Of a stretch of DNA of 48,526 nucleotides, positions 8,120 to 15,692 are shown in pieces. The notes under the pieces were generated by a model. The model worked only from the letters and a program-made list of their open reading frames with translations, was not told where the DNA came from and searched no databases. Numbering within the stretch: position 1 is the first letter of the stretch; the number at the start of each line of letters is the position of its first letter. The position numbers were made by a program, and so were the translations under genes. The DNA comes from Burkholderiales bacterium (GTDB taxonomy: Bacteria > Pseudomonadota > Gammaproteobacteria > Burkholderiales > Burkholderiaceae_B), in contig JAJTEM010000018.1 in NCBI GenBank assembly GCA_021299735.1, forward strand, positions 1 through 48,526. The letters run 5' to 3'.

Positions 8120-9007
8120 TTATTTGTTGCTGGCCAGAATCTGGAAATCCTTCGCCCACCCGGCGGCCCGATCGGCTGCGCTGTTGCGCTGTTCGACTGT
8201 GGCCGAATTAAGCACATCGACAATCAGAGCAATGGTTGCTTTTTGCCGTTCTTCGCTTTCCTTTTTTTCAGCAACAGTGGCCGGGTTTTGCCATGCAGTC
8301 AGCAGTTGGGCTACGTCGCGGCTTAATGTGGCTTGGTCAATTTGACGGTTGGCGGCTTTGTTCACCAAGGCCATGAATTGTTGCTGACGCTCCAGTCGTT
8401 TTTCATAACGCGATTGTGCCAGGTGGGTTTCAGCCTGTGCCCATGCTTCAATCTGTTTGATTTGCACCGGGTTCAAGGTACCCAACCAGCGCTTGAACCG
8501 ATCAGCCATGCGCTCAGCCGATTCGCGCACACGTTGCTCAGGGTTTAACATCAAGCGTTCTTCGCGGTACTCCATGTTGGATTTGTGGAGTGCTTTTTGA
8601 ATATCCTGAATTTGATTGGGCCAAAGGCCCAACATATTTTTCGCAATCAGCGGTGCAGCTTCATTTGCTGTACGCACAAGCGATGCGCGTATTGCCTGGT
8701 TCAGTGCCTGTACCTGGCTTGAATTCACAGGGTTTACCACGCTATGTTGTGCAGCCAGTGCCAGCCGGGCAGTTTGTAATTCACTGGCTAGCGAGGGAAG
8801 TTCAGCATTGCGATGCCACTCAACAATTTCATTCAGGCTTTTTTTTAGCAAAGCCGATTGATCAGAATCGAAATCAACTTTGCTTGTTAAATAGGTGTGT
8901 GCAATGCTTGCCAAGTTGTTGTACCCCAGCTTGATCGCGCTGCAGGCACTAACAAGTGCCAAGGCTGCAAGCAATGCAATTACCTTGGGGCGCAATACCA
9001 GTTTCAT
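8120..9007 (-). CDS. DUF6279 family lipoprotein
   Basis: 295 residues. Signal peptide with LVSAC lipobox (Cys22). Immediately after it, IKLGYNNLASIAHTYL followed by VDFDSDQ matches the DUF6279 opening (LGYNN...  and VDF/D-x-x-Q). The rest is helical with LNEIVEWHR and LGTLNPVQIKQIEAWA, typical of this proteobacterial outer-membrane or periplasmic lipoprotein family. No biochemical role is known. Next gene on the same strand is the esterase lipoprotein, starting 73 bases downstream. Confidence 0.85.
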   Translation of the reverse strand: MKLVLRPKVIALLAALALVSACSAIKLGYNNLASIAHTYLTSKVDFDSDQSALLKKSLNEIVEWHRNAELPSLASELQTARLALAAQHSVVNPVNSSQVQALNQAIRASLVRTANEAAPLIAKNMLGLWPNQIQDIQKALHKSNMEYREERLMLNPEQRVRESAERMADRFKRWLGTLNPVQIKQIEAWAQAETHLAQSRYEKRLERQQQFMALVNKAANRQIDQATLSRDVAQLLTAWQNPATVAEKKESEERQKATIALIVDVLNSATVEQRNSAADRAAGWAKDFQILASNK

Positions 9008-9069
9008 GGCTGTCTCGGCTTGTTTACAAAATTGTATCGGGTGTTAAGACTACCAACTTCAGCTTTCGT

Positions 9070-9639
9070 TCATTGCGGTGTGAAACGCCTGGCCCAAGCA
9101 GGCAGGGGTTGAATGAATTGTTGTAGCTTGCCATCGTGAATACGCAGCACCTTTTGGTAAGGCGCTTGAGCGCTGGAGTTGTCGAGCACCCACACATCGT
9201 CGCACAGGGGCAGGGCATTCAACACATTGTCGATTGTTCTTGGTATTCGGGTTTCTATTTTGTCCTCAGGCACCGCATGCCCCCCTGTTTCTATTCGTTG
9301 GTGTACGCGGGCTTTGTTAAGGCTGCTTTGTTCAAGGTGGATAAACACCATGACAACCTGATAGCCCAGTGCTTTGGCTTTGGCGACAAAATCAATTTTA
9401 GATGGGTGCGAAAACACGGTTTCAAAGCAAAAATTCTTGCCTTGTTCCAGCAGGCTGTTGCGAAGGTTCTCAGCAATTTTTGCAGCCTCGTAGCTGTGTG
9501 CTTCGGGCGACTGGGGGAAAACATCGCGGGCAATGTCGTCTGCATTTACAAATGGCATGCCCAATGGCTTTAATTGGGTGCGGTAAAAGGTGGTTTTGCC
9601 TGCACCGTTGCCGCCCACCAGCAGCCAAAGTTGTTTCAT
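9070..9639 (-). CDS. Zeta-toxin-like P-loop kinase, putative toxin
   Basis: 189-residue single-domain P-loop protein. Walker A is GGNGAGKT (residues 9-16, Lys15). VNADDIARDVFP (Asp34/35), FETVFSHPSK (Glu73) and a later Arg cluster (Arg111, Arg115, Arg131) sit where zeta/PezT toxins hold their catalytic Asp, substrate Glu and phosphate-binding Arg residues. It matches the COG4185 zeta-like ATPase group. Zeta toxins phosphorylate UDP-amino sugars and block wall synthesis, but many COG4185 proteins are untested. The start ATG at 9639 overlaps the stop of the antitoxin-like gene by 4 bp, the usual antitoxin-first coupling. Confidence 0.82.
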   Translation of the reverse strand: MKQLWLLVGGNGAGKTTFYRTQLKPLGMPFVNADDIARDVFPQSPEAHSYEAAKIAENLRNSLLEQGKNFCFETVFSHPSKIDFVAKAKALGYQVVMVFIHLEQSSLNKARVHQRIETGGHAVPEDKIETRIPRTIDNVLNALPLCDDVWVLDNSSAQAPYQKVLRIHDGKLQQFIQPLPAWARRFTPQ

Positions 9640-10046
9640 GCAGGTTTCAGTGGCTTGAATACGCCATTGTCAAACTGGCCAATTTTCAATTTTCCTTTGG
9701 CATCTATTTGTTCCAGCATGCCGGGGTGCGTGGTGCTGGCTTGGTAGCGCACTTTGCTTTGGCTTGCTTCAGTGGCCAGTTCGCCGGTGGTGCGCTTCAT
9801 TTCAAGGCTATCAAATACCCAGTCTGCACTCACAGGCGGTGCGTTCACCTGCTCAAGCTTTACACGCAACAGCCCGGCCTTGATTTGCAACAAACTTTCC
9901 GGGTCTAGCAAGCTTTCCACTTTTTGCCCAATGCTGGCCCAGTATTCTATTTGTTCAGCTGCACTGCGGTGGTGAAGTTTGCCCAGTACGGCCGCGTTGC
10001 TCATTAATTCAGACTGAATTCGGATAGGTGAAGAGGCTTTGGCCAT
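9636..10046 (-). CDS. ParD-like antitoxin
   Basis: 136 residues from ATG 10046, preceded on the minus strand by AAGGAAG with good spacing; an upstream open stretch to 10142 has no ribosome site. The N-terminus SSPIRIQSELMSNAAVLG followed by HHRSAAEQIEYWASIG is the ParD_like family signature, a ribbon-helix-helix type DNA-binding antitoxin region. The C-terminal half (DWVFDSLEMKRTTGELATEA and a basic tail) may contact the toxin. Coupled by a 4-bp overlap to the zeta-like kinase gene; the two form a plausible toxin-antitoxin operon that may repress itself. Confidence 0.82.
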   Translation of the reverse strand: MAKASSPIRIQSELMSNAAVLGKLHHRSAAEQIEYWASIGQKVESLLDPESLLQIKAGLLRVKLEQVNAPPVSADWVFDSLEMKRTTGELATEASQSKVRYQASTTHPGMLEQIDAKGKLKIGQFDNGVFKPLKPA

Positions 10047-10142
10047 GGCGTACTTCCTTGATTGTTCCTTGTGCTGTCTAAATTGTAGCAAAATGCTACA
10101 ACCAAGGCAATTTTTACCGGGTACTTCACAGGGAACATCCAC

Positions 10143-11156
10143 TCACAGGTTTCTAAGCACAAATTCCTTGATGGCTTGGGCGCAGGGGTAAGGCGTCTCG
10201 ATCATCGGCAGGTGTCCTACATCGTCAAACAGGCACATTTCTGCACGTTTAATAAGTCGCTCAAATTCGTAAGCACAGCTTAAGTGGAGCACCTCGTCTT
10301 CTTTGCCCCACATCACCAGCGTGGGCGCCGATATGTCTTCAAAGGTTGCTTTGGTGTAGTCTGGGCGGCGGCTTAGCATTTCCTGAAACAAAAAGCTGTT
10401 CACATCGCGACGGTGAATAAGCTCGGTGGCTGAGAAAAACGCAGCAGATGCTGCCAGAGCGCGGTTGTGAAATACCAGGTCAGTCAATTTCATGACATCC
10501 ATGGGTGCTCGCGGAACCAGGCGGTTTTTGCCCCGCAATACTTCGCGAATGAAGTCTGTTTCTTCTGTGCCCGGAAGGCCCAGCGCATCCATTAATACCA
10601 GGCTGGTAACCATTTCCGGAAAACGGGCTGCCAGCAGGCCAGCAAGCGCACCTCCCATTGAATTGCCGACCACGTTTACTTTGTGAACCCCGATTTCAGT
10701 CAACCAATCGTGTAAGCGCTCCGTTTGATCTTCAAGGCCATAATTGCGTTCCGGGTTAAAGCCGCTTTCACCCCAGCCGGGAAGGTCGGGAATCAAAATG
10801 CGGAATTGCCCGGCAAAAAAAGGCAGCAAGGGCAACCAGTGCTCCTTTGCTGCAGCAAACCCATGCATCAGAAGCAAAGCCGGGCTGCTAGGTTGGCCAA
10901 TTTCAAGCCAAACCAGTTTGTCTTTGCCTACACCAATTCGTTTGCGGTGTACGCCCATTAAGCCGCCGTACCAGGGATTCAGCCGCGTAAAACTGAACAG
11001 TTTGGGGCGCCAGTCTTTTAGTTTTTCTGGGGCTATTTCGGGGGCATGGCGAAGGAACGCCTCGCCGACATGGTCGAAGTACTGGTCGACCAGTTTTGCA
11101 CCTTCGCCGATGGGTTTAACTTCTTTGCCTTTGGATTTGCGGACAGGTTTTGCCAA
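10143..11156 (-). CDS. Alpha/beta hydrolase
   Basis: 337 residues. Core motifs: LLLMHGFAA (oxyanion hole, residue 98 region), DLPGWGES, GNSMGG with nucleophile Ser166, WGKEDEV with Asp287 and VGHLPM with His315, a full Ser-Asp-His triad. Cap domain between residues 190 and 260. The family includes esterases, lipases, haloperoxidase-like and MhpC-type C-C hydrolases; the substrate is unclear. No ATG is in frame before the domain; start is TTG 11156 with AAGG eight bases upstream. The basic N-terminal tail (KPVRKSKGKEVK) is unusual and not part of the fold. Confidence 0.85.
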   Translation of the reverse strand: MAKPVRKSKGKEVKPIGEGAKLVDQYFDHVGEAFLRHAPEIAPEKLKDWRPKLFSFTRLNPWYGGLMGVHRKRIGVGKDKLVWLEIGQPSSPALLLMHGFAAAKEHWLPLLPFFAGQFRILIPDLPGWGESGFNPERNYGLEDQTERLHDWLTEIGVHKVNVVGNSMGGALAGLLAARFPEMVTSLVLMDALGLPGTEETDFIREVLRGKNRLVPRAPMDVMKLTDLVFHNRALAASAAFFSATELIHRRDVNSFLFQEMLSRRPDYTKATFEDISAPTLVMWGKEDEVLHLSCAYEFERLIKRAEMCLFDDVGHLPMIETPYPCAQAIKEFVLRNL

Positions 11157-11455
11157 GTTGAACCTTCTATTTCTAATATGGATCCATGATTACCTAAGAA
11201 TACTTCGAAATCATCATGTTGTAATGTATTGTCTACGCCATTTGGGGCTTGATATCTACTTTGCCCGCTTTCTTTTCGGTTACCTTTGAGTGTAACCGTG
11301 GCTGTGTCAGGTTCCAGAATCAAGACAGCCAAGGGGGACGCTGTGAAGGTTTGAACCAAGAATTGCTATCATGGTCTACCTCAGGTGGATAACCTGTAGA
11401 GCGTTTATTCAACTTGGGTTTTTGCGTTGAATTGAGTGGTAAAAGGGTGAGTCAA
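11157..11455. other. Intergenic region of about 300 bp with short hairpins
   Basis: No convincing gene. It holds an inverted repeat CGGTTAC (11277-11283) / GTAACCG (11292-11298) and a smaller one CAGGT-GGATA-ACCTG near 11383-11397 ahead of the lipoprotein gene. Divergent promoters must lie here. Confidence 0.5.
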
Positions 11456-12091
11456 ATGCGTATGTTCAGCGTGTCAGCAAGTGTGGTGATAGGTTCCGCA
11501 TTGCTATTGAGTGCATGTGTGTCCATGTACAGTGTTCGGCCGGTGGTCGCAGAGAATCAGGTCCCTGTTCAAAACCAGGGTTTTGAGTCTTTGAGTTCAA
11601 GCAAGAAGCACACTGTTCAAGTTGGTTCGGTGTATAACTCGGTCAGGCAATTTGATAGCCCACGCTTTAATGTTACTTTTGTCAATCAGGGCAAATTTCC
11701 GCTTGAGTTTTCCACTGAAAATGTAACGGTGACTTTTAACGGCGAACCAGCTGCGGTAGTCAGCTATGACGCACAAATTCAGGATGTGCAAAATCGGTTG
11801 TCCTACTACGGTTTGCGTGCCCCTGTTTTTTATCGTGGTTTTCACGGTGGAGGTTTGTTTTTTCAAACCGATTTCAATGATCAGCTGGACATACAAAAAG
11901 CATTTGCTGACTTTGACCGAATTCAAAAATACAGCTTGAAGCCTAAGGTAGTGCGGCCAGGCGAGCAGGTGCAAGGTGAGGTTGTGGTGGCCAGAAAGCT
12001 TTCCGCAAGCAGTGCGCAAAACATTACAGTGACTGTGCGTGTAGATGACGATATACACAGGTTCGATTTTGGTTACTTGCAAACCAATTAA
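11456..12091 (+). CDS. Lipoprotein of unknown function
   Basis: 211 residues from ATG 11456; GGGTGAG lies just upstream. An upstream in-frame ATG (11414) would add a non-signal tail, so the later start fits. Signal peptide with LLSAC lipobox (Cys21). The mature part is beta-rich (FNVTFVNQGKFPLEFSTENV, VVRPGEQVQGEVVVARKL, ITVTVRVDDDIHRFDF), resembling an immunoglobulin-like fold seen in envelope lipoproteins of unknown role. A Tyr/Gly-rich loop (YYGLRAPVFYRGFHGGGLFF) sits in the middle. No family recognised. Confidence 0.75.
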   Translation: MRMFSVSASVVIGSALLLSACVSMYSVRPVVAENQVPVQNQGFESLSSSKKHTVQVGSVYNSVRQFDSPRFNVTFVNQGKFPLEFSTENVTVTFNGEPAAVVSYDAQIQDVQNRLSYYGLRAPVFYRGFHGGGLFFQTDFNDQLDIQKAFADFDRIQKYSLKPKVVRPGEQVQGEVVVARKLSASSAQNITVTVRVDDDIHRFDFGYLQTN

Positions 12092-12104
12092 TTGAAATGC
12101 AAGC

Positions 12105-12374
12105 TTACTGGGGTTCAGCAATCTTCCTGAATTCTTGAAGTTTTGTTCGTAAAAACAAAATCATTGCATCGCGATCGTGAAGTTCTGCGCTCAGGTATTG
12201 GACCACCATGTTCAATTGTTCAATTTCGGCTGATCGTTTTTGAATCAGCTCACTGGCACGCTGTTGCAGTTTGGCCAGTTGCCTGCACAGTGCGTCGTTT
12301 TCAATCAGCAAAGTATCCATTGTTTGGGTCACGCACAATGAGGCTTTCACGAGGCTACAGTTTTCCTGTTGCAT
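12105..12374 (-). CDS. Small coiled-coil protein
   Basis: 89 residues from ATG 12374, with AGGTG six bases upstream; a GTG at 12383 is possible. Residues 20-75 are a continuous Leu/Glu/Gln helix with heptad spacing (LLIENDALCRQLAKLQQRA, IEQLNMVVQYLSAEL), so a coiled coil is likely. Three Cys lie in the N-terminal third. It is divergent from the NlpE-META gene and a Fur-box-like site lies 36 bases upstream of its start. No family recognised; short enough that it could be a chance frame, but the ribosome site and composition favour a gene. Confidence 0.55.
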   Translation of the reverse strand: MQQENCSLVKASLCVTQTMDTLLIENDALCRQLAKLQQRASELIQKRSAEIEQLNMVVQYLSAELHDRDAMILFLRTKLQEFRKIAEPQ

Positions 12375-12409
12375 GAAGAGCACCTGATTTGTTCAAATGA
12401 GAATTAATC

Positions 12410-12428
12410 GTAAATGATAGTTGTTATC
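12410..12428. promoter_or_regulatory. Fur-box-like site
   Basis: GTAAATGATAGTTGTTATC matches 14 of 19 positions of the Fur consensus GATAATGATAATCATTATC. It lies between divergent starts at 12374 and 12502. A TATAAT at 12464-12469 could be the -10 box of the rightward gene. Confidence 0.45.
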
Positions 12429-12501
12429 AATACAAGTGTTTTTTCCAGCATTGCTTTCAGTTTTATAATTCACTGACAACAACTTGGTGGAGGCAGTCGG
12501 C

Positions 12502-13554
12502 ATGTTTAAAAAGCTATTTACGAAAATATGTTTGGCCGGGGCTTTGTTGTTCTCGAATGTTGTTCAGGCCACCTTGGCTGTTCCGGTGCCCTTGCCGGAG
12601 TTACCTGCCACATTTTCAGGCACGCTGCCGTGCGCCAATTGTGAGGGTATCAATACAAAAATTACCCTTCTGGCCGACGGCACTTTTTTCTCGAAGCAAG
12701 TTTATTTGGGCAAGCCTGCACCTAACCAAGCCGATGACTTGGGTTCTTGGGTGATGTCGCATTATGGCAATGTGTTGGTAATGCAAGGGCAAAACTCAGA
12801 GATGCGTTACTTCCGTGTCAAATCAACCGAAGTGATTGAGATGCTGGATTTGGAGGCACGTACCATCTTTTCTTCGTTGAATTACAGCTTGCAGCGCGCT
12901 GGCAGCGCAGACTTACCGGATTTGGAGTTGTTCCCGCTTCAAGGGCAATACCGTTACCTTGCTGACGCCGCACTATTCACAGAATGCAAAAGTGGTTTGA
13001 AGTTACCGGTGCTCAGTGAAGGAGACAATGCAAAACTAGAACGTGAGTACCTGGCGCTTCAAAAAGAACCCGGGCAAGAGTTGCTGGCCACTCTTTACGG
13101 ACACTTGAAGCTGGCACCTTCAATGGAGGAGGGTGAACAACAGGTGCCAAGCTTGCTGCCCTTGCGCTTTGAAAGCGTGGAGCATGGCAATTGTGCCGCG
13201 CGCTTGTACTCCGCGAACTTGACAGATCAATTTTGGACACTGGTTCAACTCAATGGCAAGCCGGTTGTTTTGCCGAGCACAGGGCGTGCGCCAGGTTTGA
13301 TGTTGCACACCGACAATGGTCGGTTAAGTGGTTCGGGTGGTTGCAACCAGTTGCTTGGTTCCTACTCACTCAGCGGGCAGTCTGTTCAGTTAAACATGGT
13401 TGCTGCAACACGCATGGCCTGTTTTGGTGAGGGCATTGTAGATGCTGAATTGATTGAAACGCTGACCCAAGTGAAAAGCTGGAACATTCTGGGTCAGCGA
13501 ATGGAGTTGTATGACCAGCTTGGGCGTTTGCTGGCGAGGTTTGAAGCGCCTTGA
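12502..13554 (+). CDS. Exported NlpE-META/HslJ two-domain protein
   Basis: 350 residues from ATG 12502 with GGAGG upstream. Signal peptide (LAGALLFSNVVQA), then an NlpE-type barrel: FSGTLPCANCEGINTKITL with CxxC (Cys44, Cys47) and LLADGTF, as in the copper-responsive lipoprotein NlpE. There is no lipobox Cys here, so it may be periplasmic. From about residue 240, a META/HslJ domain: WTLVQLNG, SGSGGCNQLLGSY and MVAATRMAC. This combined architecture occurs in Proteobacteria and is tied to envelope stress and heat or antibiotic resistance. The middle region is of no known fold to me. Upstream lies a Fur-like box. Confidence 0.85.
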   Translation: MFKKLFTKICLAGALLFSNVVQATLAVPVPLPELPATFSGTLPCANCEGINTKITLLADGTFFSKQVYLGKPAPNQADDLGSWVMSHYGNVLVMQGQNSEMRYFRVKSTEVIEMLDLEARTIFSSLNYSLQRAGSADLPDLELFPLQGQYRYLADAALFTECKSGLKLPVLSEGDNAKLEREYLALQKEPGQELLATLYGHLKLAPSMEEGEQQVPSLLPLRFESVEHGNCAARLYSANLTDQFWTLVQLNGKPVVLPSTGRAPGLMLHTDNGRLSGSGGCNQLLGSYSLSGQSVQLNMVAATRMACFGEGIVDAELIETLTQVKSWNILGQRMELYDQLGRLLARFEAP

Positions 13555-13560
13555 TTATTC

Positions 13561-14784
13561 CTAGTCTGCCAACAGCTCAAATTTAAGGCCAGCATGCTGT
13601 TGCAGGCGGCCTATCAGCTTTTCGCCCATCAGTGCGGCGGGCGTCCAAAATCCACCTGCATGGTTTTCGATGTCCATGGCCAGGCATACTGCAGCTTCGC
13701 CCAGCATTTTAGCGGTCGATCCATAACCAGGGTCCATGTCGCCAGTTACTTTGCCAGTCAAGGCTGCGCCTTTGCTGGTGGTGCCATAAAAGCGTAAGTC
13801 ATAGTGACCACGCTGCCGAGAACTTTCGCTGGGGCCTTCGCCGGGCTTGGGAACAACAAACTTTTCAAGCGCCCACCGGGTTGGCGGAAGTGCTGCACCA
13901 ATCAAGAAGCCTGCCATGCCACTGGCCAGCGCAATTGCGGTCATACGACCTTTGAATCCGCTGCCGGTCATCATGGCTTCGTCGTATTTGAATTCTTTGC
14001 CATACTCGTATTTTTGTAATGCGTTGCTTCGATGAACCACACGCGTGTTGATCCCGGCCATCACAAATGGGGCCAACCAGCTTTTCGCCACAGGGTCGAA
14101 TTCTGCAAAGCTCACGTTGGGCTGGCGTGCCGCCAGACAGGCAGGGGATATCAAATAAGGGTTGGCCAATTTTTTTGCCAGTGAGCGGTCGGCTGCTACT
14201 TCGCGAGTGACGTTGATCATGCTGGCCACAGTACCGCCTGAAAATTCACCTTTCAATCTTCGCACGCGCATTCGAATTTGTTGGCAAGGCTCGCCATATT
14301 GAATGCTGGCCGCCTTCTGCAAAAAAAGTACACCGAGGTCGGAAGGAATCGAATCGAATCCACAACAATGCACAATGCGCGCACCAGTCTCTTTGGCAGC
14401 TTGTTCGTGGGCTTCAATCATGCGGGCAATCCACTGCACTTCACCCGTCAGGTCGCAATAGTCGGTGCCGGTCTCTGCGCAAACTTTTACCAAATTTGAG
14501 CCATACAAGGCGTAAGGCCCAACGGTTGAAACAACAACTTTGGTTTTTGCACACAGGTTTTTCAAATCACTTTCCTTGCTGGCATTGGCCAGAAAGACAG
14601 GTAGTTCCCGTGCTTGTTCACCCAAGCGGTTTTTTAGCACCTTCAGTTTATCGGCATCACGCCCGGCAATGGCCCATTTGATTTCGCCATTCAAGCCATG
14701 ACGGTTCCACAAATACCGCACCAAAATTTGACCAACAAAGCTGCTTGCTCCAAATACGATCAAATCAAATTCTTTGGTTTTCAT
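13561..14784 (-). CDS. Saccharopine dehydrogenase-like / trans-acting enoyl reductase family
   Basis: 407 residues. N-terminal Rossmann nucleotide-binding motif GASSFVGQ (residues 13-20), then AIAGRD, VVSTVGPYALYG and DYCDLTGE, all hallmarks of the saccharopine dehydrogenase-like family that includes mycobacterial trans-acting enoyl reductase Rv2953. GFDSIPSDLGV is another family signature. A hydrophobic stretch in the middle (IALASGMAGFLIGAALPP) may touch the membrane. Likely an NAD(P)H-dependent reductase acting on a lipid or acyl substrate; the real one is unknown. It converges with the NlpE-META gene, whose stop is 6 bases away. Confidence 0.85.
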   Translation of the reverse strand: MKTKEFDLIVFGASSFVGQILVRYLWNRHGLNGEIKWAIAGRDADKLKVLKNRLGEQARELPVFLANASKESDLKNLCAKTKVVVSTVGPYALYGSNLVKVCAETGTDYCDLTGEVQWIARMIEAHEQAAKETGARIVHCCGFDSIPSDLGVLFLQKAASIQYGEPCQQIRMRVRRLKGEFSGGTVASMINVTREVAADRSLAKKLANPYLISPACLAARQPNVSFAEFDPVAKSWLAPFVMAGINTRVVHRSNALQKYEYGKEFKYDEAMMTGSGFKGRMTAIALASGMAGFLIGAALPPTRWALEKFVVPKPGEGPSESSRQRGHYDLRFYGTTSKGAALTGKVTGDMDPGYGSTAKMLGEAAVCLAMDIENHAGGFWTPAALMGEKLIGRLQQHAGLKFELLAD

Positions 14785-14912
14785 TGCGCCTAGTCTCCTG
14801 TTTTATATTGTGTTTTGCGGAATTCTCTCACATTCATTAAACCTTGTACCGATATTCGGAATACTGATTATTTGTATGTCCTAAGAGTGATCTTGAGTGA
14901 ACGGACCTTTAA

Positions 14913-14922
14913 CCCGATCGGG
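14913..14922. promoter_or_regulatory. Perfect 10-bp palindrome upstream of acyltransferase gene
   Basis: CCCGATCGGG, about 57 bases before the start codon at 14979. A weaker CCGA-TAT-TCGG repeat lies about 60 bases further upstream. Possible operators of the synthase-receptor operon. Confidence 0.3.
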
Positions 14923-14978
14923 GGGACGCAAATAGAATGTGAAATATTTATGGTGGTTCCATACTCTTGGAGAACACC

Positions 14979-15692
14979 ATGACCAGTCTTTCAGCAGTTG
15001 ATTCCCCGTTTCATTTAAACTCACAACTACTGCCATTCTGGATCGCGATCGCACAAAACGATCACGAACTGAACCTGGCTGCCAAAGCTCGTCAAATTGC
15101 ATATGGAAGGCATTTGCCTTCATTGGGGGAAAAACTCGCGGTACCCGATGCCGATGATTTTCACCCTGACTGTGCGGTGTTACTTGCATTCTCAAAGCTG
15201 GATGGGAGTTGCATAGGAACTGTGCGGGTTCAAATTGCCAATGAGCGCAAGCTTCGTCTTGAGGATTCCTATCTATTGCCCAAAGCCCTGAGAAGTGGGC
15301 GAATTGCCGAAATATCCAGATTGGCAATACCTGCACGTTCAAATGGTTTGGCTTTGAGGCTAATGCTGATTAAGGCGGCATACTGGTATGCAAGGGAGAA
15401 CGGGGTAGAGCGTTGTTTTTTATGTGTGCGTTATCCTGTTGACAGGCAGTATCGCAGGTTCGAGCTGGATGACGTGCTTCAGCCCGATGAATTCATCGCC
15501 ATGAAACACATTGGAATGATTCCGCACAGAATTCTCTGGTTCGATGTATTTCAAATTGAGGCGCGCTGGCTGTTGAGTGCAAACCCTCTTCACTCAGTTT
15601 ATTTTTCAACTTGTCATCCTGATTTATTGCAAAATGTACAAATGCGTACTTTGCATTTGGAAACACAAAACCAATCGCGCTTTATTGGATGA
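14979..15692 (+). CDS. FeeM/autoinducer-synthase-like acyltransferase (GNAT fold)
   Basis: 237 residues from ATG 14979 (TTGGAGAA upstream). The N-terminal region LAAKARQIAYGRHLPS, the block AVLLAFSKLDGSCIGTVRVQ and AEISRLAIPAR (Glu111, Arg114) follow the pattern of N-acyl amino acid synthases (FeeM) and LuxI-type acyl-homoserine-lactone synthases, which transfer an acyl chain from acyl-ACP to an amino group. I do not see the full set of LuxI invariants, so FeeM-like or exosortase-associated acyltransferase is the safer name. The stop overlaps the start of the next gene by 4 bp (ATGA), which implies coupled translation with a c-di-GMP-linked 7TM receptor. Confidence 0.75.
   Translation: MTSLSAVDSPFHLNSQLLPFWIAIAQNDHELNLAAKARQIAYGRHLPSLGEKLAVPDADDFHPDCAVLLAFSKLDGSCIGTVRVQIANERKLRLEDSYLLPKALRSGRIAEISRLAIPARSNGLALRLMLIKAAYWYARENGVERCFLCVRYPVDRQYRRFELDDVLQPDEFIAMKHIGMIPHRILWFDVFQIEARWLLSANPLHSVYFSTCHPDLLQNVQMRTLHLETQNQSRFIG

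Noticed and set aside
11033..11359. Minus-strand frame overlapping the alpha/beta hydrolase N-terminus
   Set aside because: It starts with TTG, has no ribosome site and no recognisable domain; about two thirds lies in intergenic DNA. It looks protein-like in places, so I keep it only as a note.
14881..15342. Minus-strand open frame over the acyltransferase start
   Set aside because: Antisense to a protein with conserved family motifs and a ribosome site.
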